Assembly (NCBI GenBank): GCA_023251095.1
Contig: JAHEZL010000002.1
Span: forward strand, 1-64,000
DNA length: 64,000 bases
DNA from: Flavobacteriales bacterium
GTDB lineage: Bacteria > Bacteroidota > Bacteroidia > Flavobacteriales_C > GCA-002722245
Direction of reading: 5' to 3'
The translations under genes were made by a program, and so were the position numbers. Under the pieces are notes generated by a model that did not search any database, was not told the DNA's origin, and worked only from the letters and a program-made list of their open reading frames with translations. Within the stretch, counting starts at the first letter, position 1, and each line of letters begins with the position of its first letter. Shown piece after piece: positions 17,758 through 27,152 of this stretch.

Positions 17758-17977
17758 GGTTTTTGGATTTAACAGCGCGCCAAATTATCAAAGTATTCTG
17801 GTCTTTTTGATGATTATGCTTTTTCAGGGCATAAAGTTTTCCACAGCATACAATGAAGGTATTCGCCACATGCGCTATCTTTTAGGGCGTTTAAAACAAG
17901 TTTTCCACAGGAAGTCGTTTGCCTAATGAGAATTGGCTAAGTATATTGGCTGGATAGTCATCAATTAGTTTTAGAAT
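17758..17977. promoter_or_regulatory. Intergenic region with two TTTTCCACA sequences
   Basis: 220 nt between divergent genes. It contains TTTTCCACA at 17837-17845 and 17901-17909, same orientation, both extended to GTTTTCCACAG. This 9-mer is one mismatch from the DnaA box TTATCCACA. Neither a strict DnaA box nor an AT-rich unwinding element is obvious. The role is uncertain: DnaA-dependent regulation, origin part, or chance. Confidence 0.4.
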
Positions 17978-18184
17978 ATGAATACTATTTATACTTCTGA
18001 ACAGCTGAAGAAAGAGCTTTCCGAATTGCAAAAACAAAAGGACTCTTTTAGAAACGACAGAGTAGCTGCTTTGAAAAAATTCCAAAAGAAGGCCAATGCT
18101 TCTGAAAATACTCCGGAGATTAACTTACATAACATTGAAAGGAAAATCGAAGATCTGGAGAGAAAGCTGGATTCACTTCTTTAG
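17978..18184 (+). CDS. Small coiled-coil protein of unknown function
   Basis: 68 residues, highly charged, with heptad-like leucine spacing over residues 8-22 and 50-68 (for example IERKIEDLERKLDSLL). No membrane segment or known domain. ATG start with no clear ribosome-binding site, as is common in this phylum. Its 3' end overlaps the convergent FAD enzyme by 12 nt. It is probably real because its composition is that of a soluble helical protein, but it could be a chance frame. Confidence 0.55.
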   Translation: MNTIYTSEQLKKELSELQKQKDSFRNDRVAALKKFQKKANASENTPEINLHNIERKIEDLERKLDSLL

Positions 18185-19234
18185 GTGATAAAACCGCTCT
18201 ATACAAACTTCCTGATCTATTAGTGCGCCATCCAGCAGGTGATGGGCCAGTTGTGCTGCAAAAAAAGGCGCAAGCATTACCCCTTTTGTGCCCAAACCAT
18301 TGAACACATGAAGTTGTGGATGATGTGGATGCGGACCGATAATTGGTCGGCGATCCTCACTGGAGGGCCTCACTCCTGCCTCGTGTTTCAGCACTTTTAC
18401 TTCTCCTGAAACATAGTCTTTAAGCCGATTCAACAAATCATTTTTTGCTTCTTCGCCCGGTTCAAAATTTAAGTTTTTCCAATCGTAAGTAGCGCCCAGC
18501 TTATACGCACCATCTACCAAAGGCAAAAGAAAAAAATTCTTATTCAGCACATTTTTATTCTGATACCCTTCTATGCTTATTGTGAGCACATCTCCTTTAA
18601 CAGGCTTAAAAGGAAGAAAAGAAAAGTAAGGATTACGATGAACAAAAAATCCTTCACAAAATACTACTGAATCGTATTCTTTCTCCTGATAAATGGCTCC
18701 TTTTGCGGTTAGTTGAAGTTCCTGATAGGAGAATTCGTGATCATTAAAACATCCTTTCTCTTTAAAAAAACGCGCTGCTGCATTTAAAAAAAGGTGGGTG
18801 TCAAGATATCCTGACTGAAGCACTTCTCCGTAACCAAGCACTTCAACACTCTTGAACCCTTGTGGATTTGTATGCGTAATTTTTTCGCTGATAAAGTCCC
18901 GGATATCCTCTGCATGAGCTCGTTTTCCCCAGGTCTCCAGCTCATGCTGATTTTCAATAACTTTTGTAATGCTTATTGAATGAATGAATTTTTCTTCCAG
19001 TAAAGTCTCCAGTGTTTTGTATTTCTGTTGTAAAAAAGGAAGGAGTTCATCTGCCCTCCAGCTTGGTAAAAGTCTTTTGAAAACAACGGGATTAATCAAT
19101 CCCGCAGCCACTTTTGATGAGCTTGGTAAAGAAGAATCGGCAATAATACTGACGTTGCTTCCTCTTTGAAACAATTCCAAGGCAAGCAGCGTTCCCGCTA
19201 ATCCCTGTCCGATTATTAAAACATTTTTTTTCAG
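18173..19234 (-). CDS. FAD-dependent oxidoreductase (DadA/MnmC C-terminal-like) with non-standard start
   Basis: DAO-family flavoenzyme of about 353 residues. The dinucleotide-binding GQGLAG (IIGQGLAGTLLALELF) at residues about 6-22 must belong to the protein, yet no ATG, GTG or TTG lies before it in frame. The only choices are CTG at 19234 (giving M-K-K-N-V-L-I-I-G) or ATT at 19252, just after an in-frame TAA. The TTG at 19180 would remove the FAD motif. The C-terminus has the typical GVRPSSEDRRPIIGPHP and FNGLGTKGVMLAP segments. The substrate is probably an amine or amino acid, or a tRNA-bound group as in MnmC; not decidable. A slip in the 8-A run near 19223-19230 could also be involved. 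Confidence 0.85.
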   Translation of the reverse strand: MKKNVLIIGQGLAGTLLALELFQRGSNVSIIADSSLPSSSKVAAGLINPVVFKRLLPSWRADELLPFLQQKYKTLETLLEEKFIHSISITKVIENQHELETWGKRAHAEDIRDFISEKITHTNPQGFKSVEVLGYGEVLQSGYLDTHLFLNAAARFFKEKGCFNDHEFSYQELQLTAKGAIYQEKEYDSVVFCEGFFVHRNPYFSFLPFKPVKGDVLTISIEGYQNKNVLNKNFFLLPLVDGAYKLGATYDWKNLNFEPGEEAKNDLLNRLKDYVSGEVKVLKHEAGVRPSSEDRRPIIGPHPHHPQLHVFNGLGTKGVMLAPFFAAQLAHHLLDGALIDQEVCIERFYHLKK

Positions 19235-19275
19235 AAATTTTTTGAGGCTAATTTACACAGGGATAAATGATTTCC

Positions 19276-19965
19276 CTAAAAGGTGCGAACGGTTTGCAAA
19301 AATTTTACTTTAAAAGTCTTTCCCAGCGGAATGGTTTTTTCTTCAACAATTACAGAAGAATCGTCAATGGAGTTTATTTTGTCGACATTAACAATGAAGG
19401 ATCGGTGGCTTCTCAGGAATTGTTTTTGAGGCAATTTTTCTTCAATGGATTTCAATGAAGAAAGAACGATGTATCTCCCGGCATTGGTATATATCATTAC
19501 ATAATCCGACATTGCTTCAATCCACTTTATGTCGTTAAATTTTATTTTCACCAACTGATGATCGGTTTTAACAAAAATGTGGTCTCTATCTTTAATTTCA
19601 ACATTTGCTCTTTCGTCCTTTTTCTTTTTTGCTCTTTGCACTGAATCCAAAAAACGATTGTAAGAAATTGGTTTGTGGAGATAATCGGTAACATCTATTT
19701 CAAAAGCCTTTACAGCATATGTTATTTGAGCACTCATGAATATTACCTGAACGTTTTTTTCAACGGTTTCGGCCAGATCCAAACCGCTCATTTCAGGCAT
19801 TTCGATATCCAGAAAAATCAAATCGATTTTATTGTTGCTTAAAAATTTTGTTGCATCGATTGCGTTGGTGCAAATTCCGGATAAATTCAAAAAATTAGTC
19901 TTAGAAATATAGTTTTCTATTAATTTAGCCGAACCACGATCATCTTCAACAATTAAACAATTCAT
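19276..19965 (-). CDS. LytTR-family response regulator without adjacent kinase
   Basis: 229 residues from the ATG at 19965 (MNCLIVEDD); a longer frame starting at 20022 adds a non-conserved tail. Receiver domain about 1-120 with acidic pocket E7-D8-D9, phosphoacceptor D53 and K98 (HKPIS). LytTR DNA-binding domain about 130-229 with the usual FLRSHRSFIVNVDKI. Most likely a transcription activator that binds direct repeats upstream of targets. The divergent neighbour is dacB and there is no histidine kinase nearby. LytTR kinases in this phylum often lie elsewhere. Confidence 0.9.
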   Translation of the reverse strand: MNCLIVEDDRGSAKLIENYISKTNFLNLSGICTNAIDATKFLSNNKIDLIFLDIEMPEMSGLDLAETVEKNVQVIFMSAQITYAVKAFEIDVTDYLHKPISYNRFLDSVQRAKKKKDERANVEIKDRDHIFVKTDHQLVKIKFNDIKWIEAMSDYVMIYTNAGRYIVLSSLKSIEEKLPQKQFLRSHRSFIVNVDKINSIDDSSVIVEEKTIPLGKTFKVKFLQTVRTF

Positions 19966-20043
19966 TTTTTCACAACTGGTTTGATAATGATTTACGAAAT
20001 TATAACGCTTTAGTTTCAGCACGATACTTGTTAAAATTTAATT

Positions 20044-21450
20044 ATGAAGAGCTTTTTACTGGTTGCGATTTTATTGTTGTTTTCTGAAGCCAAAACACAA
20101 AGTGCTTTCTTTAACAGCTGGCTGAATGCTAAGGTTTTTAAAAACACAAACGTTGGTGTGATGGTTTATGATTTAGATAAAGACTCCGTGCTTTTTTCTA
20201 ATAATGCAGAAAAAAATCTGATCAGTGCATCCACATTAAAACTAGTAACAACTGCTGCGGCACTCAAAGAGCTTGGTGCGGAATATCGCTTTAAAACCGA
20301 ATTGGCTTATGCCGATAGTCTTCAAAATGGTGTTCTTTCCGGAAACTTGCATATCAATGGTTTTGGTGATCCCACTTTAGGATCTAAGTTTTTCTTCGAT
20401 GACCAAAAAGCTTTTATTCAGCAATGGGTGGATGCCATAAAAAAGGCCGGCATCAGCTCTATTAAAGGAGACATAGTGGCCAACGACAGTTATCTTGGAA
20501 GCTCTCCGGCTCCTTATGATTGGCTTTGGAGCGACATTTCAAATTATTATGGTTCTCCGGCCAGAGCATTAAATGTTTTCGACAATCAATATTCTATTTC
20601 ATTTTCAAGCAAAGAGGCCGGAACTACAGCGGAAATCGTTAATGTCAGTCCAACAATTCCCTACTTAAAACTCAACAACAAAGTATTGGCTTCAGAAGAT
20701 CAAAAAGACAATGCCTACATTTTAGGCGGACCCTTAGAGTTCAATAAAGAAGTAGAAGGAACTATTCCGGCAAACAAAAGCAACTTTAAAGTAAAGGGCG
20801 CTATTCCGGATCCCGCATTATTTCTGGCATTTCTGCTATATGAAGAGTTGAAAAACAGCGGAATCTCCGTTAAAGGAACCTATAAAAGCACTCGGGAGAA
20901 AATCAAACAGAATCTCCCTGTTTTTTATACCCACTACTCCCCCGCTCTCAAAGAAATTATTATCGTCACTAATAAACAAAGCAACAATCTTTTTGCGGAA
21001 GCCTGCGGTGCTGCCGTAAAAATGAAATTAGGTAGTGTTGATTACCAAGAAACCATTGAATCTGCTTTTACTAATTGCTCTTTTGATCAGTCCCTGATTA
21101 AAGATGCTTCCGGACTCTCTCCTACAAATGCCTTGAGCCCGAAAAACTTTGTTTTGCTTTTAAAAACAATGTATTCCGACTCTAAATTTTTTCCTTTTTA
21201 TAAAGAAAGTTTGTCTGTTTCGGGTAAAGACGGCACGCTGAAAAATTTTGGAAGCACTCAAAAATTTACAGGAAATTTTTTCGGGAAAAGCGGATCCATG
21301 ACAGGCATAAAATCCTACGCAGGTTATTTAAAAACAACACTAGGAAAAAATATTATCGTTGTTATAATGACAAATCATTTTTCCTCTGAAAGCACTACTA
21401 TAAAAGAGAAATCTGAAGAATTGATTAATCATATTTATCTCAATTACTGA
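20044..21450 (+). CDS. dacB: D-alanyl-D-alanine carboxypeptidase/endopeptidase (PBP4 type)
   Basis: 468 residues with signal peptide to about residue 19. The penicillin-binding motifs are present: SxxK at S63-T-L-K66, SNN in KQSNNLFAEACG, and KSG in FFGKSGSMTG. PBP4 enzymes trim D-Ala from peptidoglycan stems and cut cross-links in the periplasm. Family size about 450-480 fits. It is divergent from the LytTR regulator with about 80 nt between starts, so a common control is possible but unproved. Confidence 0.94.
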   Translation: MKSFLLVAILLLFSEAKTQSAFFNSWLNAKVFKNTNVGVMVYDLDKDSVLFSNNAEKNLISASTLKLVTTAAALKELGAEYRFKTELAYADSLQNGVLSGNLHINGFGDPTLGSKFFFDDQKAFIQQWVDAIKKAGISSIKGDIVANDSYLGSSPAPYDWLWSDISNYYGSPARALNVFDNQYSISFSSKEAGTTAEIVNVSPTIPYLKLNNKVLASEDQKDNAYILGGPLEFNKEVEGTIPANKSNFKVKGAIPDPALFLAFLLYEELKNSGISVKGTYKSTREKIKQNLPVFYTHYSPALKEIIIVTNKQSNNLFAEACGAAVKMKLGSVDYQETIESAFTNCSFDQSLIKDASGLSPTNALSPKNFVLLLKTMYSDSKFFPFYKESLSVSGKDGTLKNFGSTQKFTGNFFGKSGSMTGIKSYAGYLKTTLGKNIIVVIMTNHFSSESTTIKEKSEELINHIYLNY

Positions 21451-21499
21451 GTTAGCAGCCCCTTCCATGCATAAAAAATGAAATTTATCTGACGTAACG

Positions 21500-21531
21500 T
21501 TTGCTCCGCAACGAGTTTTATTTATCTTTAC
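21500..21531 (+). promoter_or_regulatory. Promoter of citrate synthase
   Basis: TTTG (21500-21503), 19-nt spacer, TATCTTTAC (21523-21531). Spacing is exact for the Bacteroidota sigma factor; the -7 element differs from TAnnTTTG at one base. About 44 nt before the gltA ATG. Confidence 0.6.
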
Positions 21532-21574
21532 GCATCGTGAAAATTAGTTGATAACTCACCAAAAAAACGCCTGA

Positions 21575-22861
21575 ATGGAAGATTTTGCAGAGGTAACCTA
21601 CAACGGGAAAACATTTAAACTCCCGGTAACCACAGGAACAGAAAACGAAAAAGCTATGGATATCGCCACGTTAAGATCGGCGTCAGGCTTAATCACATTG
21701 GATTCCGGATTTAAAAATACCGGAGCAACAAAAAGCTCTATTACTTTTTTAGATGGAGAAAAAGGTATTTTGAAATACCGGGGTTATGCCATTGAAGATT
21801 TAGCTGAAAAGTCGAGCTTCATGGAAGTTTCCCATCTTTTGATTCACGGACATCTTCCCAATAAAACTGAATTAGAATCTTTCAATAACAACATAAAAAA
21901 ACATACTCTTGTTCACGAGGACATGAGAAAATTTTTTGATGCTTATCCATCAAAAGCCCATCCAATGGGTGTTGTGGCTTCTTTGGTTTGTTCATTGTCT
22001 ACCTTCTACCCGGAATCACAAAATCCTAACAGAAGCAAGGAAGAAACCATGCTGACCATTTACAGATTGATGGGTAAAATGCCTACAATCTCTGCATGGG
22101 CTTATAAAAACTTAGTGGGTCATCCACGTGTTTATCCAACAAACAAATTAGATTATGCAGCGAACTTCCTGAACATGATGTTCGATTTGCCTTCTCAGAA
22201 ATATGAATTGAATGCCGCTGTAGTGAAAGCTCTTGACATGCTTTTGATCTTACACGCAGACCACGAACAAAACTGTTCAACATCAACAGTAAGAATCGTT
22301 GGTTCTTCTCAGGCGAATTTATATTCTTCTATCTCTGCAGGTGTTGTTGCTTTGTGGGGCCCTCTTCACGGTGGTGCCAACCAGGCAGTAATTGAAATGC
22401 TTGAAAAAATCCAGAAAGACGGCGGAAACGTTGAAAAATGGATTCAAAAAGCAAAAGACAAAAATGACCCTTTCCGTTTGATGGGCTTCGGACACAGAGT
22501 TTACAAAAACTTTGACCCGAGAGCTAAAATCATCAAAAAGGCTTGTGATGATGTATTAAAAGAATTAGGCGTTCAAGATCCTTTGATTGATATTGCAAAA
22601 AGCTTAGAAGAAGTTGCATTGAGCGATGATTACTTCAAAGAAAGAAATTTATATCCGAATGTGGATTTCTACTCCGGTATCATCTACAAAGCATTGGGTA
22701 TTCCAACAGAAATGTTCACCGTAATGTTTGCCTTAGGCCGTTTGCCGGGATGGATATCACAATGGCAGGAAATGATCGGCAACAATGAGCCTATCGGAAG
22801 ACCTCGTCAGATTTACATTGGAGATATAGACAAGAAATATGTTCCTATTGAAAAAAGATAA
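21575..22861 (+). CDS. gltA: Citrate synthase
   Basis: Condenses acetyl-CoA and oxaloacetate in the TCA cycle. 428 residues, type II (hexameric) length. Catalytic histidine and surroundings are visible in WGPLHGGANQAV, the second in GFGHRVYKNFDPRAKI, and the aspartate in NVDFYSGIIYKALG. N-terminal beta domain (about 1-50) is typical of the NADH-sensitive form. The next gene starts inside its 3' end. Confidence 0.97.
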   Translation: MEDFAEVTYNGKTFKLPVTTGTENEKAMDIATLRSASGLITLDSGFKNTGATKSSITFLDGEKGILKYRGYAIEDLAEKSSFMEVSHLLIHGHLPNKTELESFNNNIKKHTLVHEDMRKFFDAYPSKAHPMGVVASLVCSLSTFYPESQNPNRSKEETMLTIYRLMGKMPTISAWAYKNLVGHPRVYPTNKLDYAANFLNMMFDLPSQKYELNAAVVKALDMLLILHADHEQNCSTSTVRIVGSSQANLYSSISAGVVALWGPLHGGANQAVIEMLEKIQKDGGNVEKWIQKAKDKNDPFRLMGFGHRVYKNFDPRAKIIKKACDDVLKELGVQDPLIDIAKSLEEVALSDDYFKERNLYPNVDFYSGIIYKALGIPTEMFTVMFALGRLPGWISQWQEMIGNNEPIGRPRQIYIGDIDKKYVPIEKR

Positions 22862-25800
22862 GAACATCTCCAATCAATATTTTTTCACAAGGCGGCTTTT
22901 TCAGGCCGTCCTTTTGCTTTTATTCCCTTTAGTGATAAACGCTCAGCGTTACAATTTTTCACAATACACTATTGAAGATGGATTGCCCTCCAGTGAGGTC
23001 GTAGATATTCTTCAGGATCATTTTCGTTACCTCTGGATTGCCACGCCAAATGAAGGAATAATAAAATTCGACGGGGTTGAGTTTCGCCAATTTAAAGAAA
23101 GCGATGGCTTGATTAGTAATTATACTCAATGTATTTACAGAGATGTTAAAGGGAAAATATGGGTGGGGACTAAAAAGGGAATTACCCTTTATGATGGATT
23201 CGACTTTATCAATTTCACAAAAAAACAAGGCTTACCCGATGAAGAAGTTTTGGCTATTGAAGAATACCAAAACGAACTTTATGTCGGAACAAAAAAAGGC
23301 GGATTAGCCGTTTTTAAAGGAGATGGTTTTTCTCAAAGATTTGCCTTAAACACTAAGCTTAGCAGAAATATAAAATGTTTATTTGCCGACTCCAAAGGAC
23401 AACTCTGGATAGGCGGAGACAATGGTTTGTCTGTTTTGAAAAATGATAAAATAACCACTTACACAACAGAAGACGGATTGCCCGATAATCTTATAAACGA
23501 CATCACGGAAATTGCCGGAGAAATTTGGGTGGCGACCAACTCCGGATTAGTTCTGGTTCAAGAAGACGGATTTAAAAAATATTCCATTGAAGATGGTTTG
23601 CCAAGTAATATTATACTCTCTCTCACCAAGGACCAAAATGATATCCTATGGATTGGAACCGGAAAAGGGGCAGCAAAATTAGTGGATGATAAATTTGTAT
23701 TATTCGATGCAAAAAGAGGTTTTACCAATAACCCTGTTAACGTTATTATTCTAGATTCGGGAGAAAACACCTGGTTTGGAACAAAAGGCTCGGGTTTATT
23801 TAAATATTCGGGGCACGCATTCACCTATTATACGCGGGAAGACGGATTGGAATTTGACAACATAACTGCTGTTCTCGTTGATAATAGCGGTTATCGCTGG
23901 TATGGATCCTTAGGAGGTGGATTATACCGAATGAGGCATGATAGCTTAGCGCGTTTTTCTGTTCAGGATGGATTGCCAAGCGATCAGATTACTGCATTGT
24001 GTCAATCTGCAAAAACAGGGACAATATGGATAGGGACTCCTTCGGGTTTGGCAAAATTGGACAAAGGAAAAATTACTATTGCCACAGGCGTTGAACTGAT
24101 TGACGAAAATATTTCTTGCCTCTATGAAGATTCCAGAGGAATATTATGGATCGGAACAAGATCCGGCGTTACTGCATTTGACGGCACAAATTCTCAAAAC
24201 TACAGCAGGCTTAATGGCTTAACCTCCAACAATGTTAGGTGTATCTCTGAAGGCGGAGAAGGTTCAATCTGGATAGGAACATTTGAAGGATTAAACAGAT
24301 TTAATTTCAAAGAATTTCTCACTTATTCAACTGAAGACGGATTGCCTTCTAATGTTATTAATTCTATTTCTGCAGGACCCAATGATGCAATATGGATTGG
24401 TACAGATAAAGGATTGGTGAAATTTAAAGACGATAATTTCAAAGTCTTCACTACCAAACAGGAACAAGGCTTAAGTATGAATAATATTTCCTTATTGCAG
24501 TTTGATATAAACAACTGTTTATGGGTAGGATCCATGCGCGGAGTAGATAAAATATTTTTTAACCCGCCTCAGGTAGAAAAAAAGACCGGAATAGAAATCG
24601 ATTTTATCAAACATTATGATGTTTCGAACGGCTTTATGGGAATGGGAACAAATAGAAATGCATCCTCTAATGCCCCGGAAGGATTGGTTTATTTTGGCAC
24701 TTTTAAAGGAGTTGTAGAATACAATACCGAAATTGATGATTACAGCAGCTATACTCCGAAAGTAATTATTACCAATATTCAGCTAGGAAATAACCACATC
24801 AACTGGAGAAAATATACAGATTCTATTGAGCGCTGGACCATCATTCCTAAAGGAACATTGGTGCTCCAACACAATGAAAATAACCCTGTATTTAAATTTA
24901 TCGGTATTGATCATTCCGCGCCTGAAAAAGTAAAATACAGCTGGCGTTTAAATGGTCCGGATAAAGAAGGTACCTGGACTCCCTTTGAAGCAAAGCGTGA
25001 AGCTATATATTCCAATCTCGAGCCGGGAGATTATGAGTTTATGGTGTATGCAGAAAATGCTGATGGAGAACCCGAAAAAAAACCAACAGTATTTCACTTT
25101 ACCATTTTACCTCCTTTTTGGAACACGCTGTGGTTCAAGGGTTTAGTTGTTGTTTCTATTGCCTTGCTTATTTATGGATACATTAAATTGCGTGAAAGAA
25201 AATTACGTCAGGAAAGAGAGATGTTGGAACAAAAAGTAGAGGAAAGAACCGAAGAGGTAATGGAACAAAAAAGACAACTTGAATTCGTAAATCTCGAAAT
25301 GATTGCCAAAAACAAAGAGATTGAAGAAAAAAATACGGATTTAAATTCTAGTATTCGTTATGCCTTAACTATTCAGCAATCCTACTTCCCTCCTTTAAGC
25401 GAATTAAATCACTTAAAAGATGCCTTCTTATACCATGCTCCAAGAGACATTGTAAGCGGCGATTTTTACTGGTTTAAATTTTTAGGAGATAAAATGATCA
25501 TCTCTATCAGCGACTGTACCGGTCACGGTGTGCCTGGAGCATTTATGTCATTAATCGGGATGACCCTATTGGATCAAATTATTGGAAAAGACGGCATTTT
25601 AAACCCTGCAGAGGCATTAAAACGCATCGATAGAGGTATCATAAAGGCATTTGAAAATAGCGATACTGAATCGAACGACGGAATGGACATGGCCTTAATA
25701 ACCATTGATTTCAAAAAGAAAAGCGTCATGTATGCCGGAGCTTTTCGTCCTTTAATTTATGTGAGTAAGGGAGAAATGATCGAGATAAAAGCAACAAAAA

Positions 25801-26084
25801 CATCTCTGGGAGGAAGTTTTGAAGTAAAAGAAAAAGACTTTGAGCTCCATGAAATAAACTACTCTGATGGAGATTCTATCTATTTATATACAGATGGTTA
25901 TGCAGATCAATTTGGAGGAGAAGACAAAAAGAAATTCAAATCCAAAGTATTAAAAGATATGCTTTTAGCAGCATCTTCCAAACCAATGGAAGAACAAAAA
26001 CAAATTGTGGATCAACGCCTTTGTGAATGGAAAGGAATCCATGATCAGGTAGATGATATCCTGGTTTTTGGCGTTCGTTTATAA
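22839..26084 (+). CDS. Propeller sensor with SpoIIE-type PP2C phosphatase
   Basis: 1081 residues. A signal peptide/anchor region ends at about 36 (FQAVLLLLFPLVINAQ). Then come many two-component regulator propeller repeats (D-G-L-P-S and W-I-G-T units, about 38-620), a Y_Y_Y domain about 690-755 (ending LEPGDYEFMVYAENADGEPE), one transmembrane helix about 764-784, a coiled coil about 785-835, and a PP2C/SpoIIE domain 840-1081. Metal ligands are visible in SGDFYW (near 872), DCTGHGVPGAFMS, YLYTDGYADQFG (near 1018) and DQVDDILVFGV. So a periplasmic signal likely drives dephosphorylation of a cytoplasmic anti-anti-sigma-type substrate. Start ATG overlaps gltA by 23 nt. No histidine kinase domain. 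Confidence 0.92.
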   Translation: MFLLKKDKNISNQYFFTRRLFQAVLLLLFPLVINAQRYNFSQYTIEDGLPSSEVVDILQDHFRYLWIATPNEGIIKFDGVEFRQFKESDGLISNYTQCIYRDVKGKIWVGTKKGITLYDGFDFINFTKKQGLPDEEVLAIEEYQNELYVGTKKGGLAVFKGDGFSQRFALNTKLSRNIKCLFADSKGQLWIGGDNGLSVLKNDKITTYTTEDGLPDNLINDITEIAGEIWVATNSGLVLVQEDGFKKYSIEDGLPSNIILSLTKDQNDILWIGTGKGAAKLVDDKFVLFDAKRGFTNNPVNVIILDSGENTWFGTKGSGLFKYSGHAFTYYTREDGLEFDNITAVLVDNSGYRWYGSLGGGLYRMRHDSLARFSVQDGLPSDQITALCQSAKTGTIWIGTPSGLAKLDKGKITIATGVELIDENISCLYEDSRGILWIGTRSGVTAFDGTNSQNYSRLNGLTSNNVRCISEGGEGSIWIGTFEGLNRFNFKEFLTYSTEDGLPSNVINSISAGPNDAIWIGTDKGLVKFKDDNFKVFTTKQEQGLSMNNISLLQFDINNCLWVGSMRGVDKIFFNPPQVEKKTGIEIDFIKHYDVSNGFMGMGTNRNASSNAPEGLVYFGTFKGVVEYNTEIDDYSSYTPKVIITNIQLGNNHINWRKYTDSIERWTIIPKGTLVLQHNENNPVFKFIGIDHSAPEKVKYSWRLNGPDKEGTWTPFEAKREAIYSNLEPGDYEFMVYAENADGEPEKKPTVFHFTILPPFWNTLWFKGLVVVSIALLIYGYIKLRERKLRQEREMLEQKVEERTEEVMEQKRQLEFVNLEMIAKNKEIEEKNTDLNSSIRYALTIQQSYFPPLSELNHLKDAFLYHAPRDIVSGDFYWFKFLGDKMIISISDCTGHGVPGAFMSLIGMTLLDQIIGKDGILNPAEALKRIDRGIIKAFENSDTESNDGMDMALITIDFKKKSVMYAGAFRPLIYVSKGEMIEIKATKTSLGGSFEVKEKDFELHEINYSDGDSIYLYTDGYADQFGGEDKKKFKSKVLKDMLLAASSKPMEEQKQIVDQRLCEWKGIHDQVDDILVFGVRL

Positions 26085-26099
26085 AATATTCCGGAAAAT

Positions 26100-27143
26100 T
26101 TATCTTTCTAATTTAGCTCTCTTTTCTTCTATTCTTTGTAAGATATAATTGAAGAAAATAGCTCTGTGTTTTTCAGCCACACCACTAATCATAGTTGATT
26201 TTCTTATTACACCATTGAAAACATTGTGTATATGGTCACAATATTTTTGATCGGTAGTAGACATATAATACAACAATGCGTGAGGAATATAGCACTTGGA
26301 TTCTTTGCCATATTGGGCATAAATAGTATTATCACTTAAAATAATTTCATTGTTGTATAAATAATAATTGCGGGATTTTTCTTTTCCTGCACCGGCTCCT
26401 TTTATAGGGAATTTATACTCTACGTCTGCTTGTTTTCTAATATGGAAAATTAACTCTTTTAATTTTTCTAATATTTTAAGCGCCATTTCCTGAGTCATAA
26501 AACCCGACTCATAATAAAATTCCAGCTGGGCAAGAATGCTATGAATAGATTCATAATTCCAAATTTCATAGGTATTTGTATTGGAATATTCTTCGCTTAT
26601 TTGCTTTGATAATTCAAGATATTTTGGACTCACAAAATCGGGTGAAAAAGACACATTTTCATATTCAGGCATTTGAAACAATGTTTTCATCCAATAAAAC
26701 ATCTTAAACGCAGCCAATTCAGGAATTTGAAAAAAATGAAATATTGGAATCTCTTTTGCCGAATAAATTAATTTATGATCAGGAAATGAATTGATTCGTT
26801 TTAAATCGGTTAATATTCCGGATAAAAACGCATCGAAAGATAAAGTCTCTTTTTTTAAAGCAACTTTAAAAACGACATTGTTTTCGTCTAAATGAGCAAG
26901 GTGTTTGTCAAATGAGATATTATAATGCCGGCATATTTTTTCCAATTCGTCGATTGTAACAAACTTGTCGCAACGAATTCTTCTATATGCACTGTCTGTA
27001 GAAACATTAAGTAGAGACGCTAAATCATCCACCAGACTTACATCTGTTTTTTTTATTATTTCTTTGATCTCTTCAAAAATTTCTTTTTGAACTTGAATCT
27101 GATGATTTTCGTTAGAATTTGGATTTTGTTTCACGTGGAACAA
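26100..27143 (-). CDS. Probable DNA-binding regulator, unknown family
   Basis: About 347 residues. The N-terminal 80 residues look like a helix-turn-helix unit (LVDDLASLLNVSTDSAYRRIRCDKFVTIDELEKICRHYNI), similar to Xre/BetR-like domains. The rest is helical without a known signature. No ATG is available: an in-frame TAA sits directly before a TTG (27143), and a GTG lies at 27134, so translation starts inside the parS site. Gap of 9 nt to mnmG, so co-transcription is likely. A regulatory role, possibly tied to origin or cell-cycle context, is inference only. Confidence 0.75.
   Translation of the reverse strand: MFHVKQNPNSNENHQIQVQKEIFEEIKEIIKKTDVSLVDDLASLLNVSTDSAYRRIRCDKFVTIDELEKICRHYNISFDKHLAHLDENNVVFKVALKKETLSFDAFLSGILTDLKRINSFPDHKLIYSAKEIPIFHFFQIPELAAFKMFYWMKTLFQMPEYENVSFSPDFVSPKYLELSKQISEEYSNTNTYEIWNYESIHSILAQLEFYYESGFMTQEMALKILEKLKELIFHIRKQADVEYKFPIKGAGAGKEKSRNYYLYNNEIILSDNTIYAQYGKESKCYIPHALLYYMSTTDQKYCDHIHNVFNGVIRKSTMISGVAEKHRAIFFNYILQRIEEKRAKLER
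27127..27142. promoter_or_regulatory. parS centromere site (ParB/Spo0J binding)
   Basis: The minus strand reads TGTTCCACGTGAAACA, an exact match to the conserved chromosomal parS consensus TGTTNCACGTGAAACA. ParB-CTP clamps load at such sites for chromosome segregation. It lies in the 9-nt gap and start region between mnmG and the downstream regulator. Chromosomal parS sites cluster near the origin; parA and parB are not in this window. No second copy is seen here. Confidence 0.9.
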
Positions 27144-27152
27144 TTAAAGTTT

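Noticed and set aside
22839-26084. Hybrid histidine kinase, the usual label for such propeller proteins
   Set aside because: There is no HisKA or HATPase domain; the output is a PP2C phosphatase.
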